Both the position numbers and the translations under genes were made by a program. From positions 39,741,501-39,805,500 of the forward strand of contig JAYKYS010000001.1 of assembly GCA_036924285.1 (NCBI GenBank): 64,000 bases of DNA. The letters run 5' to 3'. The notes beneath the pieces were generated by a model. It was not told where the DNA came from, searched no databases, and saw only the letters and a list, made by a program, of their open reading frames with translations. The stretch comes from Asterella californica (Eukaryota > Streptophyta > Marchantiopsida > Marchantiales > Aytoniaceae). This document shows positions 22,601-32,796 of the stretch, piece after piece (the first letter of the stretch is position 1; every line of letters starts with the position of its first letter).

Positions 22601-24590
22601 TATACAGAAAGGATGTGTTCGTAGTTGTATATGTTAAATAGATCCATGCTTCAACTGTATGACTGCTTACAAAGAAAGTTTGTTATCGAGAAGAGTAAAG
22701 AACGCAACTACAACAAAAAGAGGTTGTAAAGAACGCAACTCACAGACTGAAATAATAACTCAATCATCACAGAGAAAACAGCGGCCTGTATCCGTCTACA
22801 GTACCTATTACTACAGTACCTACTACCTACAGTACCTAGCCACCGGTATCCGGATGGTTTCTGTCGCCAGGGACCTGCACCCAGTACAAGACAAGCTTTG
22901 ACTGAGTACCGTATTGTGCTGCAACCCACGGTTACCCACCTGGCACTGGCGTGGCACAAGGGTCCGGGGATTCTGCATATTCTTACTTTGATCGACGCTT
23001 GTCAGGTGTCCACTGGTTAGACACTGGACGTTTCTCCTCTCTCTACACTACTGACATTCTCTGTGGTCCCGACCAAGTACCTCTTTCCTTTTCCCTTTTA
23101 ATTTGTGAAGCACAATTTTATATATGTATACACATATACCAATATATATGCAGAATTTACAGAAGCCGAGTACAAGAAGTGCACGAGGCACGAGTAAAAA
23201 TGTGGCCAGTAATTAAATACTAAAGAGTCCCATTCATACAGATGTGATATATTATCTAGTTTTAATAAGTGAGACGACCTTATCTCATTTATTCTACCTT
23301 TACATGGAATTCTAATATTTGGTCCTTATAAAGTACCTTTCACTGAAATCAAAGAGCGGTGTGAATATCCCAGAAAACGTTATTCTCAAAGAGCTGTGCC
23401 AACAGATCTAATTCCGGCGAAACTCATAGCTGCCCCCTCATCTTGTTTCCCAATAAATATTGAGCTTTCACTCAATTGCAGTTTGAGAAAATGCATAAAC
23501 TCCCATAAATATTCCATGTGCAGTGATTTGTTGTACACAGCAATTGCAGATATATTATTATTATTATTATATGTCTCAATGAACAACAACAAAGAGAGCA
23601 TACACAACAGAAGTTGGCCCAAAATCTTGATGTATGGGGAGTGATTATGTTCACCGGTATTTGATGTACTACTGAAGTAGAAAGTGCCAGAAGATTGTGG
23701 GGTATGTATTGTTCTCCTGATGTCAATATGTGTACCTTCTCATTGAGTGGAAAAAGAAGCTGCCAAACAATTAATGTAGTTTTTACTTTTCTATCTTCTT
23801 GTGATTGTCTTTCAATTTAACCATTGCTCTTTAAACAAAGAGGTGTTCTATAGTATTGCATACCGTACCTGGAGGTTAGATTTGGATTTTTTTGTCGAAT
23901 ATTTATTTTTATTCCAAAATGAGGTTCGGAAGTCAGGAATGAAATTAAAAATAATTTGGTGAATTTCTCAATTTTGCTATTGATCATAAGAAATTTAGTT
24001 TTATTACATTTACTCATTGCTGACACAGAATATATTAGAAGTGTAACGGTTTTTTTAGTTTTGATAATTTGATACTTTATTCATATAGTCTATTAAAATT
24101 TTATATATGACTTTCTCATAATTATTTTCTGTCGGACCTGAACTCAACGTAAAGTACCCTGAACGAAGAAATATGCATCCAAAGTGACCTGCGCCACAAA
24201 GAAGTGACAAAAAAGAAAGACAAAACGTGAAATCCCGAAAAGATTGTTTTATCATTGGTTGTAATTTACTCTAGATAAAGTTTATTCGTAATTAGAAAAA
24301 CATAATTCGCTGTATGACTACGGACCAGTCCTCTATGTGGGGTCTGACACTTTTGGGTTCAGTCCCATAAAGAAAACTATAAGTATGGATGAAGTGCAGA
24401 GAGACTTCTTGATTCTATAATAAAGTGCATGGCAATGAACGAATATATATTGATTGACAATATTAACCTCACCTCTTACTTTCAATAATTCGAGTAATGC
24501 ATTAAGTTTTCTTGGTAGCCAAGGGTATTGATTTAGAGTGATTTTACTTTGCCATTGACAATATCATAGTTTTAAAGTTTAACTTCTTTA
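22601..24590. other. AT-rich intergenic DNA
   Basis: No gene recognised. There are short clustered copies of ACAGTACCTA at about 22,797-22,840 and a TAT microsatellite near 23,553-23,570. All open frames are short and lack similarity I can name. Confidence 0.6.
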
Positions 24591-24690
24591 GCATATTCAT
24601 CTATCTTTTGATAGAGGAGAGAAGTATGCAAACGTTTAATTCATCATCTAAACCTTCCGTCAATAAGAGCTAAGTAATAAGTTAACATGT
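24591..24690 (+). repeat. Multi-hairpin repeat family, partial copy
   Basis: The first hairpin is clear: GCATATTCATCTATC pairs with TAGAGGAGAGAAGTATGC. A weaker second arm pair (GTTTAATTCATCATC with TAAGTAATAAGTTAAC) follows. It shares the layout of the copies at 27,567, 29,037, 41,911 and 63,262. Confidence 0.6.
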
Positions 24691-25410
24691 TGATTAAATA
24701 TATTTTTATCATCAGCAGATGAAGATACTTATACTCTAAAGTAGGTAAGTTTACACTTTCATTATGGGTTATGTTGAAATCTTTTCGCATTTCCAAATCG
24801 GCTAACACTAAAGATTTAAAGACAACTTTGATTTTCGTGTCAGTTTGGTATATAATTCCAGCTTAAGTTCATGTTACATGCATATTAATCAATTGTGGTA
24901 TGAGAGTTTGTTAGGCACTTGTGCTTATTCACTGATGCTGCTTATTCATCCTCCTGAGTGCTGGGGGTTTCTCTCACAGGTAGCCATTATTATTTTCCAT
25001 ACGGTTTATGGTTATAAAATTTTTGTAATGTATTATTTTGCGCATTCGGGTCTTGTTGTATTCTGACCTTTTTTGCTAGTTCTCCGATGCTGGAAACCGA
25101 AAAAAAATGTTTTGGCCTGCGCTCTTTTCTCGCTTTGGCTCCTCACAGGTCCTCGTATTGGAAATCGTACAGAAGTTGTGACAACCGTGTCTCATATCAT
25201 ATCAAATTTTTTTGTAAGAAAACGACATAGACGACCGAAGAGAACAGAATGGCAGTTCAATTAACAACTTTTTTTTATCTCCAAGTAACGGGTCCGAGTT
25301 CACTGCAGGTACAGTGCGCAGGTCCGAGTGAAAGAATATTTAGATTCAACTCAGAAACCTGTACTCGTTTTTCTACTCCAAGTAAAAAACCCGTACTGTT
25401 CTAGCATACA

Positions 25411-25553
25411 GTTCAAACAAGCAGTGTTTCTTCTACTGGTAGAATTCTGGTACTGGTCTCCTCTGTACAAGCCACAGCCCACACACTTCAAACAAGCACC
25501 GTTTCTTCTACTCCTACAAACTCTTCTACCGATCTCCTCTGCAGAAAAACGTG
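25411..25553. repeat. Two-copy tandem repeat, about 75-bp period
   Basis: TTCAAACAAGCAGTGTTTC at 25,412 recurs as TTCAAACAAGCACCGTTTC at 25,487, each followed by TTCTACT and a CTCCTCTG-type ending. Confidence 0.7.
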
Positions 25554-25768
25554 CAAGCTCCCGCTTTCGTGAGATGTAGCCGGTTTACATCGAACCTCCC
25601 GCTTCCATGCTGACATCTGCACGCACGTGGAGCACAAAATGTACTTAGATGGAAGGAAAAAATATACAGCAGTAGAGAAAAACTACCTTCTGTGGCGTCT
25701 GTGGCACGTCCGGCGGCATAAATTTGGAGAAAGCACTTACTGTCTCGAACAGCGAGAAGCAAACAGCA

Positions 25769-26165
25769 ATTCCTCTAAAATGACAGGAGCAGTGACCAAC
25801 CGAGGAATCTGTAGGTTTTCCTGCAATGCAATCCTGCCATCTCGCAAGATAATGAACGGCGGCAGACAAGCATTCCTCTGAAATGACAGGAGCAGCGAGC
25901 AAGCGAGGAATCCCTAACTTCTATCGCAACGTAACCTCAGCATCTCGCAAGGTAATGAACGGCGGAACCTCTAAAACCATCGACAAAGATCTGTAAACAA
26001 CGAAGCGAGAAGTTAAATAGTCATTCCTCTGAAATGACAGGAGAAAGCAAGGAATCCTTAAGTTCTACCGCAATGCAACCCCGGCATCTCGCAAGGTAAT
26101 GAACGGCGGAATCTCTAAAACCATCGAGAAAGACCTGTCAACGACGAAGCGACGAAAAAAACAGC
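25769..26165. repeat. Three-copy tandem repeat with unequal spacing
   Basis: Copies start at 25,769, 25,872 and 26,023 with ATTCCTCTRAAATGACAGGAG and share CATCTCGCAAGRTAATGAACG further on. The spacings are 103 and 151 bp because the later copies carry an extra segment (ACCATCGASAAAGAYCTGT and following). No coding frame survives through all copies, so it is unlikely to be a repeated protein domain. Confidence 0.85.
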
Positions 26166-26204
26166 TCTGCCAACGCAACCCCGTCATTGCTCGCTACGAA
26201 GTTT

Positions 26205-26395
26205 ACTGCCCGACGCGGGAGAGAAATCGTCATCCGCTGCCGACAAAAAACCTTCTTGCTTGGAACGGCTACAAACGAAGTTAAGTTGCACTTGCGATTT
26301 GACTGCCCGACGCGCGAGAGAAATCGACTTCCGCTACCGAGAAAAAAGGTTGTTGCGGGACGGCGACAATTCCACCGTTCTCTCACCACGCGGTG
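26205..26395. repeat. Two-copy tandem repeat, 97-bp period
   Basis: ACTGCCCGACGCGGGAGAG at 26,205 recurs as ACTGCCCGACGCGCGAGAG at 26,302, each followed by AAATCG, a CCGCT block and a run of A. It adjoins the three-copy repeat just to its left and is more GC-rich than its surroundings. Confidence 0.8.
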
Positions 26396-27091
26396 ATTAC
26401 CTTACGGCTACATTCGCGGTAGCGAACCGGTTTTTTTCTTTTCCGTTCCTCCTCGCCGATGCGCGATGAGGATGATGATGTGAAGACCGATTTACTGAAA
26501 GCAATGGATGAAATAGAATAATTATTGACTTTGAAGAAATACTTTCTACATTTAGTGGACATAAGTTGTCATCTTATCAAACTTTTGCGTTTGAATCTCA
26601 AAACTTAATTCTTTGACTAAACTTTCGATCTCACAAGCGCAAAGGATGTTACGAATTGCAAACACCCTATTGGTCTATTGTTTCTTTAAAAATACTTTCT
26701 GAATGATTTCTTCTTGTATTATCACAAGACCCTTATCGTATACTAACCTGGGATACATGGTAAAATCATTTCAAAAGGTTGTCCCTCCCGCGTATAACGC
26801 GAGATCTCGTACCTCAAACTTTTGCTATGATGAAATGCATACTCACAATTACTTATATGTACTTTGTTATAGTAGGTTTTCATCTTCACAATGTACTTAC
26901 ACAAAGTGTTAGTATCGTTGTCAATCTGTCCACTCACTAATAAATCTAGTATTTTGAGTAGAAAATAAATTCGCTACGAAGAATAAATGCGATGATGAGT
27001 GTGAGTATAGTCGTGCGATGAAATGTACCAATTGGAGTCATTCACATCAAGGTCTCAAAGACCAGTTTGGGAAGATTTGAGCAAACTTCCT

Positions 27092-27209
27092 TGCATTATT
27101 CCATCTTCGGGTAGGAGAGGGGATAATGTATTAATGGGTAATTAATTTATTATCTCGGATGGTTATCATAATTTATTACCTAACCCTTCGATCAGGAAAG
27201 GTAATAAAT
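27092..27209 (+). repeat. Multi-hairpin repeat family, partial copy
   Basis: The first hairpin is TGCATTATTCCATCTTC with its loose complement ending GGGGATAATGTA. The second is close to perfect: ATTTATTACCTAACCCTTC paired with GGAAAGGTAATAAAT. The third module of fuller copies is not clear here. Confidence 0.65.
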
Positions 27210-27566
27210 GAATGTTAAAATAAATATTAATGAATATTTTGTACCAATGTTCCAGACTTATATTTTTGAAAGTACGCATGGGTGGATTTGATTATTTTCG
27301 TATCTGTCCAGAACTCTTCCTCTGGATAATATACAATACACTAGTTCTAGAATTTATCTTGTTACATATATATTAGTTCATTTTAAAAAATAAACATTAT
27401 CTAAAACTTATCGCGCTTGTCTATACATATAGAAATATTTTATATTTTATCTTTCGGGAATGATTACACAATTATCACATGATTTTTATTCCGAGAGAGC
27501 GGACATCATCTTCGAGTCAGCTGCGTTCTTCATGTAAGAGAAGCCATTACCTGATATGCCTGAGAA

Positions 27567-27929
27567 GCATGCATATTCACCCTCTTCCAAGTTCGGAAGA
27601 GAGAGAATAATCATTTAATTTATACTTAATTCTTCTGGCAGGAAGGGTTAGGTATAAATTAAACGTCTCACGTCTCATTAATGTAATTATCAGTACAGTT
27701 CGTCGATCTTGTACCTTCTGAAGCACGAGAGCCGAAGCATTACTTATTGATTTTTTCCTGACTTCCCAGTGTTTTTAGGCATGATCTAACATATAATGTT
27801 TATAAAAAATTTAATTTTTATATTACTTAATATATATTTTCTACTTAACACTTATATATTTTCTAGATAACATTAAACTAGCAGAGTTTTCACTTAGAGT
27901 TCATCAGGGGATGTGTATTTACATCCCGA
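27567..27929 (+). repeat. Multi-hairpin repeat family, full-length copy
   Basis: The order is a hairpin at 27,571-27,613 (GCATATTCACCCTCTTCC with GGAAGAGAGAGAATAATC), a hairpin at 27,614-27,663 (ATTTAATTTATACTTAAT with GGTTAGGTATAAATTAAAC), a conserved block CTTGTACCTTCTGAAGC at 27,708-27,724, then an AT-rich arm with CTAACATATAATGTTTAT. A terminal hairpin GGGATGT/ACATCCC closes it at 27,908-27,927. The whole order recurs at 29,037, in part at 41,911, and at 63,262. No ORF is present. Confidence 0.75.
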
Positions 27930-28186
27930 TTTTCTCTTTTATCCTTTCCGCTCCCTGGCCGGAACCGCCACTGCTATACATATTCTTCCACCATCTCGAT
28001 AGAGAACATCTTCCTCATCATTGGATATCATCATTCTCAAACATTGATTCGTTCGCGTTTCATCTCCTACTTCTAATGATTACTTTGATTTTATCAGTTC
28101 TCTCTCTGCCATTTGTACATGAATCTACTTTCGAGCAGTTTGTTTTTTTTTTCTTCTTTTTGTTCTTTTACATAGAGGCAAGACAA

Positions 28187-28262
28187 GCCCCGGTGAAAAC
28201 CGTAAACACCGGCCGGGGCGGCCTGGGTCGAGTCTCAGGCTGTGCAAGCGCACGGCTGCAGA
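28187..28262. repeat. GC-rich structured island in AT-rich DNA
   Basis: GCCCCGGTG at 28,187 pairs with CACCGG-CCGGGGC at 28,207-28,219, and a smaller hairpin GTGC/GCAC lies at 28,242-28,253. The surrounding kilobases are strongly AT-rich. It does not look like a tRNA or any RNA gene I know. It directly follows a polyT-rich tract, so a retroposed RNA is one option. Confidence 0.5.
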
Positions 28263-29036
28263 AAGCCCCACCGAGAAAGAGGGTTAAAAAAATTTCAAAT
28301 ACAAAAGTTTAATATTTTAGATTATCAAATAGAATTAAAAAATCTCTTAAAACTTAGAAAACTTCCTTTAAAAGTACAGTGACAAAAGGAAAACCCCGTT
28401 ATATGACAATGATAGTGTTTTGATACTGTAAATTATTACTCAGGGCATTAAAAACTAAACTATAGCATCTGCTTAAATATGATTCTCACATTCTGTTTCG
28501 TGATTCACTAATGGAATAAATCTTCGGTGCAAGTTGATTCACTTTCAACTCATCTCCTGTTTCTTCAGTTCTTTTCAAGTTTATTTAAATTCCACAAATG
28601 TTCACTACTGTAGTTTTCGACTTCAATCTGACTCTAGACAGTATTTTCTTCTCAACTTGTTTATGTTTTACTTCACACTTTGACTTCATGGAGTGAAAAT
28701 ATACATTTTACTCTACGAAGTTGGTAATCACCGCAAGTTTATCTTCAAGGATTAGTATAAAAGTCACTTAACTTTTCGCTAATCCAATGAACGCTAAAGA
28801 ACTACTGGGATTCTGCGTAGATAAGACGGACCACTCATACTACCGGGCTTTCGTGGGGAGAGAATAGTTATGCAAAATTCTAATATTTGAATATTTTACT
28901 GAGCATCGTTATATTTGAAACCAATCAAAAAATGACTATAATATACGTTTAAACCACATGGACCTTTTCTGCAGACCTTTTTTACAAGTTTCTACCAATG
29001 AATCGTTAATTACTTAACTTTCATTAGTGAGCACCC

Positions 29037-29424
29037 GTGCATATTCACCTCCTCCATAGCAAGATGGAATAGGAAAATATCCAGGCGTTTAATTTAATAA
29101 CTAACTTTTTGTGTTGGAAAGGTTAGGTATTAAATTAAACTCTGAGTAAATTAATGTATCGCTTCTTGGACTTGTATCTTCTGAAGAGAGACAGGAGAAG
29201 CAAGACTTATGATTTATCTCTTGTTCTCCTCGTGTTTCCAAGCATGGACTAACATATAATATTTATGAAATATTTTAATTATTTATATTCACTTAGTATA
29301 ATTTTTTATTTGATATTTATATATTTTCTTGATAACAATAAACGAGCAGAAGTTCTCAGAAGTTCATCCAGCATGCATATTCACCTCCTCCATCTTTGAG
29401 ATGGAAGAGGTATTATGCATGAAC
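29037..29424 (+). repeat. Multi-hairpin repeat family, best full-length copy
   Basis: Hairpin 1 is at 29,037-29,082 (GCATATTCACCTCCTCCAT). Hairpin 2 at 29,087-29,140 pairs GTTTAATTTAATAACTAAC with GGTTAGGTATTAAATTAAAC. The conserved block CTTGTATCTTCTGAAG is at 29,171-29,186, flanked by GCTTCT/AGAAGC. An AT-rich arm follows with CTAACATATAATATTTATG. A terminal palindrome at 29,362-29,424 runs from GTTCAT to ATGAAC and contains GCATATTCACCTCCTCCATC again. The hairpin-1 sequence therefore occurs at both ends, as terminal repeats would. Confidence 0.8.
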
Positions 29425-29924
29425 ATTAATTTAAGAATTTTTTCTATTTGAAACACTTCTCTTATAGTAGAAAGGTTATGTTGCAACTCACAACGCTTAT
29501 AGCTTTTTCTTTTCCCACCGTCTATGTGTTACGTTCAGCTGAGAAATATCTAAATTTATTAAATTAAATTTAGATATTTAAATTTAGATATAGAATTATT
29601 TTGCTGCTGTGATCAGTGAAGGTGCAAAATAAATTCAAATCTTTTGTGCAGTGGTGCAATGTTTGCTTACTGCAGAAATATCAAGAAATATTTTTTCCAA
29701 TATAATCATTTATACTACTAGCTTCAAACTGCCAGCTTCCTCGTCCTTTGCACATTTTCTGCCTATCCCCGTCAAGAATTTCTCGTCCCTGAAATGCTAA
29801 CTCTGGTATTTTTATCGACCATTTACCAAAACCACCATTTGCATACATATAAACTTGGAAGTTAGTGCATATTGCTCATTCGCTCGCTTTCATTACAGCA
29901 TACCATCGCTACTGCAGTTACTTC

Positions 29925-30165
29925 ATAGATATTGCGTTAAGAAAATGAAACCAATCATGCCTGCTGAGGAGTACTTTCCTACGTGGGCTACGCTACCATG
30001 GGAAAAAGATATAGATCGTGCTTCACTCTTTGCTTTACGTATTAAGCAGTTGGAGCAAAGGGAAGAGGATCTTGCAGATGCACAGGAGAGGCTGAAGGTG
30101 GCTCGAGTCAGAAACAAGGAACGTTTTGACAAGACTCACCGACTATGACCGAAGTCGATACGTTT
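29925..30165 (+). pseudogene. Gypsy integrase C-terminal fragment
   Basis: Plus-strand reading gives LRIKQLEQREEDLADAQERL, then ARVRNKERFDKTHRL, a stop, and PKSI. This is the region after the integrase core in plant Gypsy elements, where a basic helix rich in RE/RL pairs precedes THRLRP. It stops abruptly about 30,165 and is followed by gag sequence on the other strand. Confidence 0.8.
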
Positions 30166-30566
30166 CTTCTCTGTACATCCTTAACTTGGTCCCGCAACTT
30201 AGGAATGACAGCTAACTCAAAACTTGCTATCATCTCAGCATCAGTAACTCTAACCAGTTCCATCTCTCCTCTATATTCACACAGATATCTAGAAATATCT
30301 CTTCCTTCAAACCTTCCACACCTATTCACTATTGCTTGCAAAGCCTTGGTGGATTTTAACTCACCCCCTCCAACGATCGGATGCTGTTGGACCAGAGCCG
30401 CAAGCGTCTTCAGAATCTCAGCCGTATCCAGACCAGATGCAGATGTCGTTGTAGTCGCTGGTACTACAGAAGCTCCAGTAGACATAGATGCAATAGCCGT
30501 AGAAGTAGCAGCAGCAACGCTCTTGCGGTCCATCTCTTCTCCTTGTAATGAACTCAACCTTCTCAA
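30150..30566 (-). pseudogene. Gypsy gag N-terminal fragment
   Basis: The frame starts MRRLSSLQGEEMDRKSVAA at 30566, has an alanine/threonine-rich stretch, then IVNRCGRFEGRDISRYLCEY and MIASFELAVIPKLRDQV, typical of the start of a gag in plant Gypsy elements. It lies 15 bp from a primer-binding site and 37 bp from an LTR end, so this is the true 5' end of an element. It is cut off at about 30,160, where the oppositely oriented integrase fragment begins. Confidence 0.8.
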
Positions 30567-30580
30567 TCAATCATCCCAAG

Positions 30581-30600
30581 AGCTCTCAGTGGAAGCACCA
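30581..30600 (-). other. Primer-binding site of the second LTR element
   Basis: Minus strand TGGTGCTTCCACTGAGAGCT begins two bases after the LTR end at 30603. Position and TGG start fit; I did not identify the tRNA. Confidence 0.65.
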
Positions 30601-30602
30601 GA

Positions 30603-31916
30603 TGTTGAGAGTTTTCCTAGGAAGGGCGGAACCTTCTGGCTGTGATATGATCTTGAAGACTGTGTTAGGTCTACTCAAGGAAGCGTTGGGCTTCAGGCTA
30701 GGGTTGCTTACTACAGAGGTAGGCTTCAGATCAAAAGGGAGCACTATAAACACTCACTCAGGTCGGATGGACCCTCCAGTATGTTCAGGAAGCGAAAATC
30801 AAATCAGACTAGCAATAATAAGATCAGACAGCGAACTTTAACAGTCTAGAATCAGAAACATACAACGGTTTAGACTTCAGAACTTCTTCTACATGTATAT
30901 GAGGCCCTACTGACCATACATACGAAGTTTCAGCTTGAGATTAATTGAGAGCATCGAGATATGGACAGAAACGTTTTAGCAGAGAAATTACAGTAATTTT
31001 TGGTACCCAAACAGTTATTTCGACCTAGAACAGAGAATTGGCTCGATCACTTTCGAAGATTCTTACAAGATTTGCAGTTCATAGCTTGCTGAACTCCTAT
31101 GAAGTTGGACCTCCTGATTGTACACAGAACTCCAGATCTCGCTCTCTGAAGTTGCTGTTCTAGATTGAGAGCTTTTCGGACCCCCTCTGCTTCAGCGGTC
31201 GTCCCGAATAACTCACTCATTCAATTGAAATGAAAATTTGGGGAGAGTCGTAGCCCTGCTGACAGTGAACGTGACCATGAAGGTTTGGAGCGATTTTCTC
31301 AAATCTGCTGCGATTGACACCGAAAACTTCAAAATCAACAAAAGTGATGCAATTTTGGCGCAATTCGAACTTCAATCAGCCATAACTCCTTCTTTATTGC
31401 TCCAAATCGATCAAGAATTTCACTGATAGTGACAGGCACGACGAGCCTCATCCTCTTGTGTTGTCAGATTTTCTAGTGTCCTCAACAAATGCTCGAACTC
31501 CTCTTAAGACCTCTACTATTAAGTTTAGCAATAAATACAAAATTGGACCAATGGGAGTTCATAGCTTCACTCCCTTGTCCTTTTGTGTCCCAAACCACAT
31601 GGTGACTTAATTTCATACATAGGCTACCACATCAAGCCCCTAAAGTGCCAACGTAACCCCTAAACTACATGCGAAGACATGTAAAGCGACACATAATCTT
31701 GAAAGATAACTCAAACACGCTAGAAAGCATGCATGAGCGACATGTAAGTACAATCCATGAGCTTAACTCTATCAACATGGTAATCAATCTACTAAGACTC
31801 AAAATATATAACATCCTCCAGTGTCGACTTCTCTGAGGTCCTAACTTCACTCAGAGAGACTAACGCTTGACAGAGAGGTGAATTATTTACAATGTAAAAT
31901 GATTCACATTACGACA
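30603..31916 (-). repeat. 5' LTR of the second element (1314 bp)
   Basis: Its plus-strand ends read TGTTGAGAG and ACGACA, so it has TG/CA termini. Both ends match the solo LTR at 32,797-34,619: left TTCCTAGGAAGGGCG-AACCTTCT and right GACTTCTCTGAGGTC to ATTCAC-ACGACA. The middles are not obviously alike by eye and the lengths differ by about 500 bp. On minus it is followed by a primer-binding site and gag. Confidence 0.7.
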
Positions 31917-32630
31917 ACGGTTAGCAACTTTGGCTTGTAGAAACATCAGTCTCGGAGTCTTCTTCGTGGTTCTCAAGGTCACAGTCATCTGGTCCTCCAA
32001 CAAGTCCTTTTCAACAAACGCATTCATGCTACAGTTATTAACCTTAGGTTTCGTGCACCCCTTAGCAATAAGCGTCGTCACAATTGTAGCAAGTAAACGT
32101 AGCACCATTGTCCTTCTGAGGTGTTTGCCCTTAGGTTTCGATCCTATTTGCTGTCACTTTGCTGTCGGGACAAGAGAATCCTTCCGATCCTTCTCACCCC
32201 CATCCCATTGTCGCTTGAAGTCTTTGTTCTTCTTGTGAACCTTGTCCATGTTGCGTGGTTCAAAGGATTTTTGTTGCTAGACTTCGTCCTCCTCAATCCG
32301 TTCCGCTAGCTTCAAAAGTTTGGCACATGTCTCAAGTAGCTTCAGCATTCGAAAGAGAGTCTTCTCCGTGCTAGATTTGAGTCTCTCAATAAATATACAT
32401 ATTTTGGTCTTCTCATATATCGTCCCATGACTGTGCCTCGGGACTAGCTTGAGTCGATCTGGTCCTGGTGTCAGCCGTCACTCGTTTCTTGATCTTTCTC
32501 TTTGAACTCTGTCTTGCGTCGATCATCGCTCCAAGTGTTCACCTGAAAAAGTTGATCTTTTGTATTTCACATTTCTCCTCAAGCGCCCCGCCTTCAGCCG
32601 CTACCTCAAGTTCTCGCTCACCAAAGCGTC
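31917..32630 (-). pseudogene. Gag fragment of the older LTR family
   Basis: Minus-strand reading gives LLETCAKLLKLAERIEEDEV, a stop, then NMDKVHKKNKDFKRQWDGG and further on ATFTCYNCDDAYC, which resembles a broken zinc knuckle. The fragment starts next to a primer-binding site at 32,631-32,643 and ends where the second element's LTR begins, so the second element probably inserted into this one. Confidence 0.55.
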
Positions 32631-32643
32631 GGCTCTGATATCA
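32631..32643 (-). other. Primer-binding site, initiator-Met type
   Basis: Minus strand TGATATCAGAGCC differs by one base from TGGTATCAGAGCC, the standard plant LTR-element site complementary to initiator tRNA-Met. An LTR end (TGCACACC on plus) begins five bases away at 32,649. Confidence 0.8.
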
Positions 32644-32796
32644 CTTTTTGCACACCTACTGCTTTGTTGCGCCAATGGAAGCTCTTGCTCAATAGGTCAC
32701 GAAACTCACAACGCTAACCTGCAAACCACAATCACAAGTTAGCGTCCATGCACCACTTACCTTAACTCTGTTTGGTCCGGACCGGAGTCGGATCGT

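Noticed and set aside
24591..29424. Regularly recurring hairpins as a CRISPR array
   Set aside because: The copies are hundreds of bases apart, not evenly spaced, and the DNA is eukaryotic.
32717..32765. Intron-like signals in the older LTR leader (AAG/GTAAGT, CTAAC, TTTGCAG/GT on minus)
   Set aside because: The segment between donor and acceptor is only 42 bases, shorter than plant introns can be, and the donor is broken in the 62.2-kb copy.
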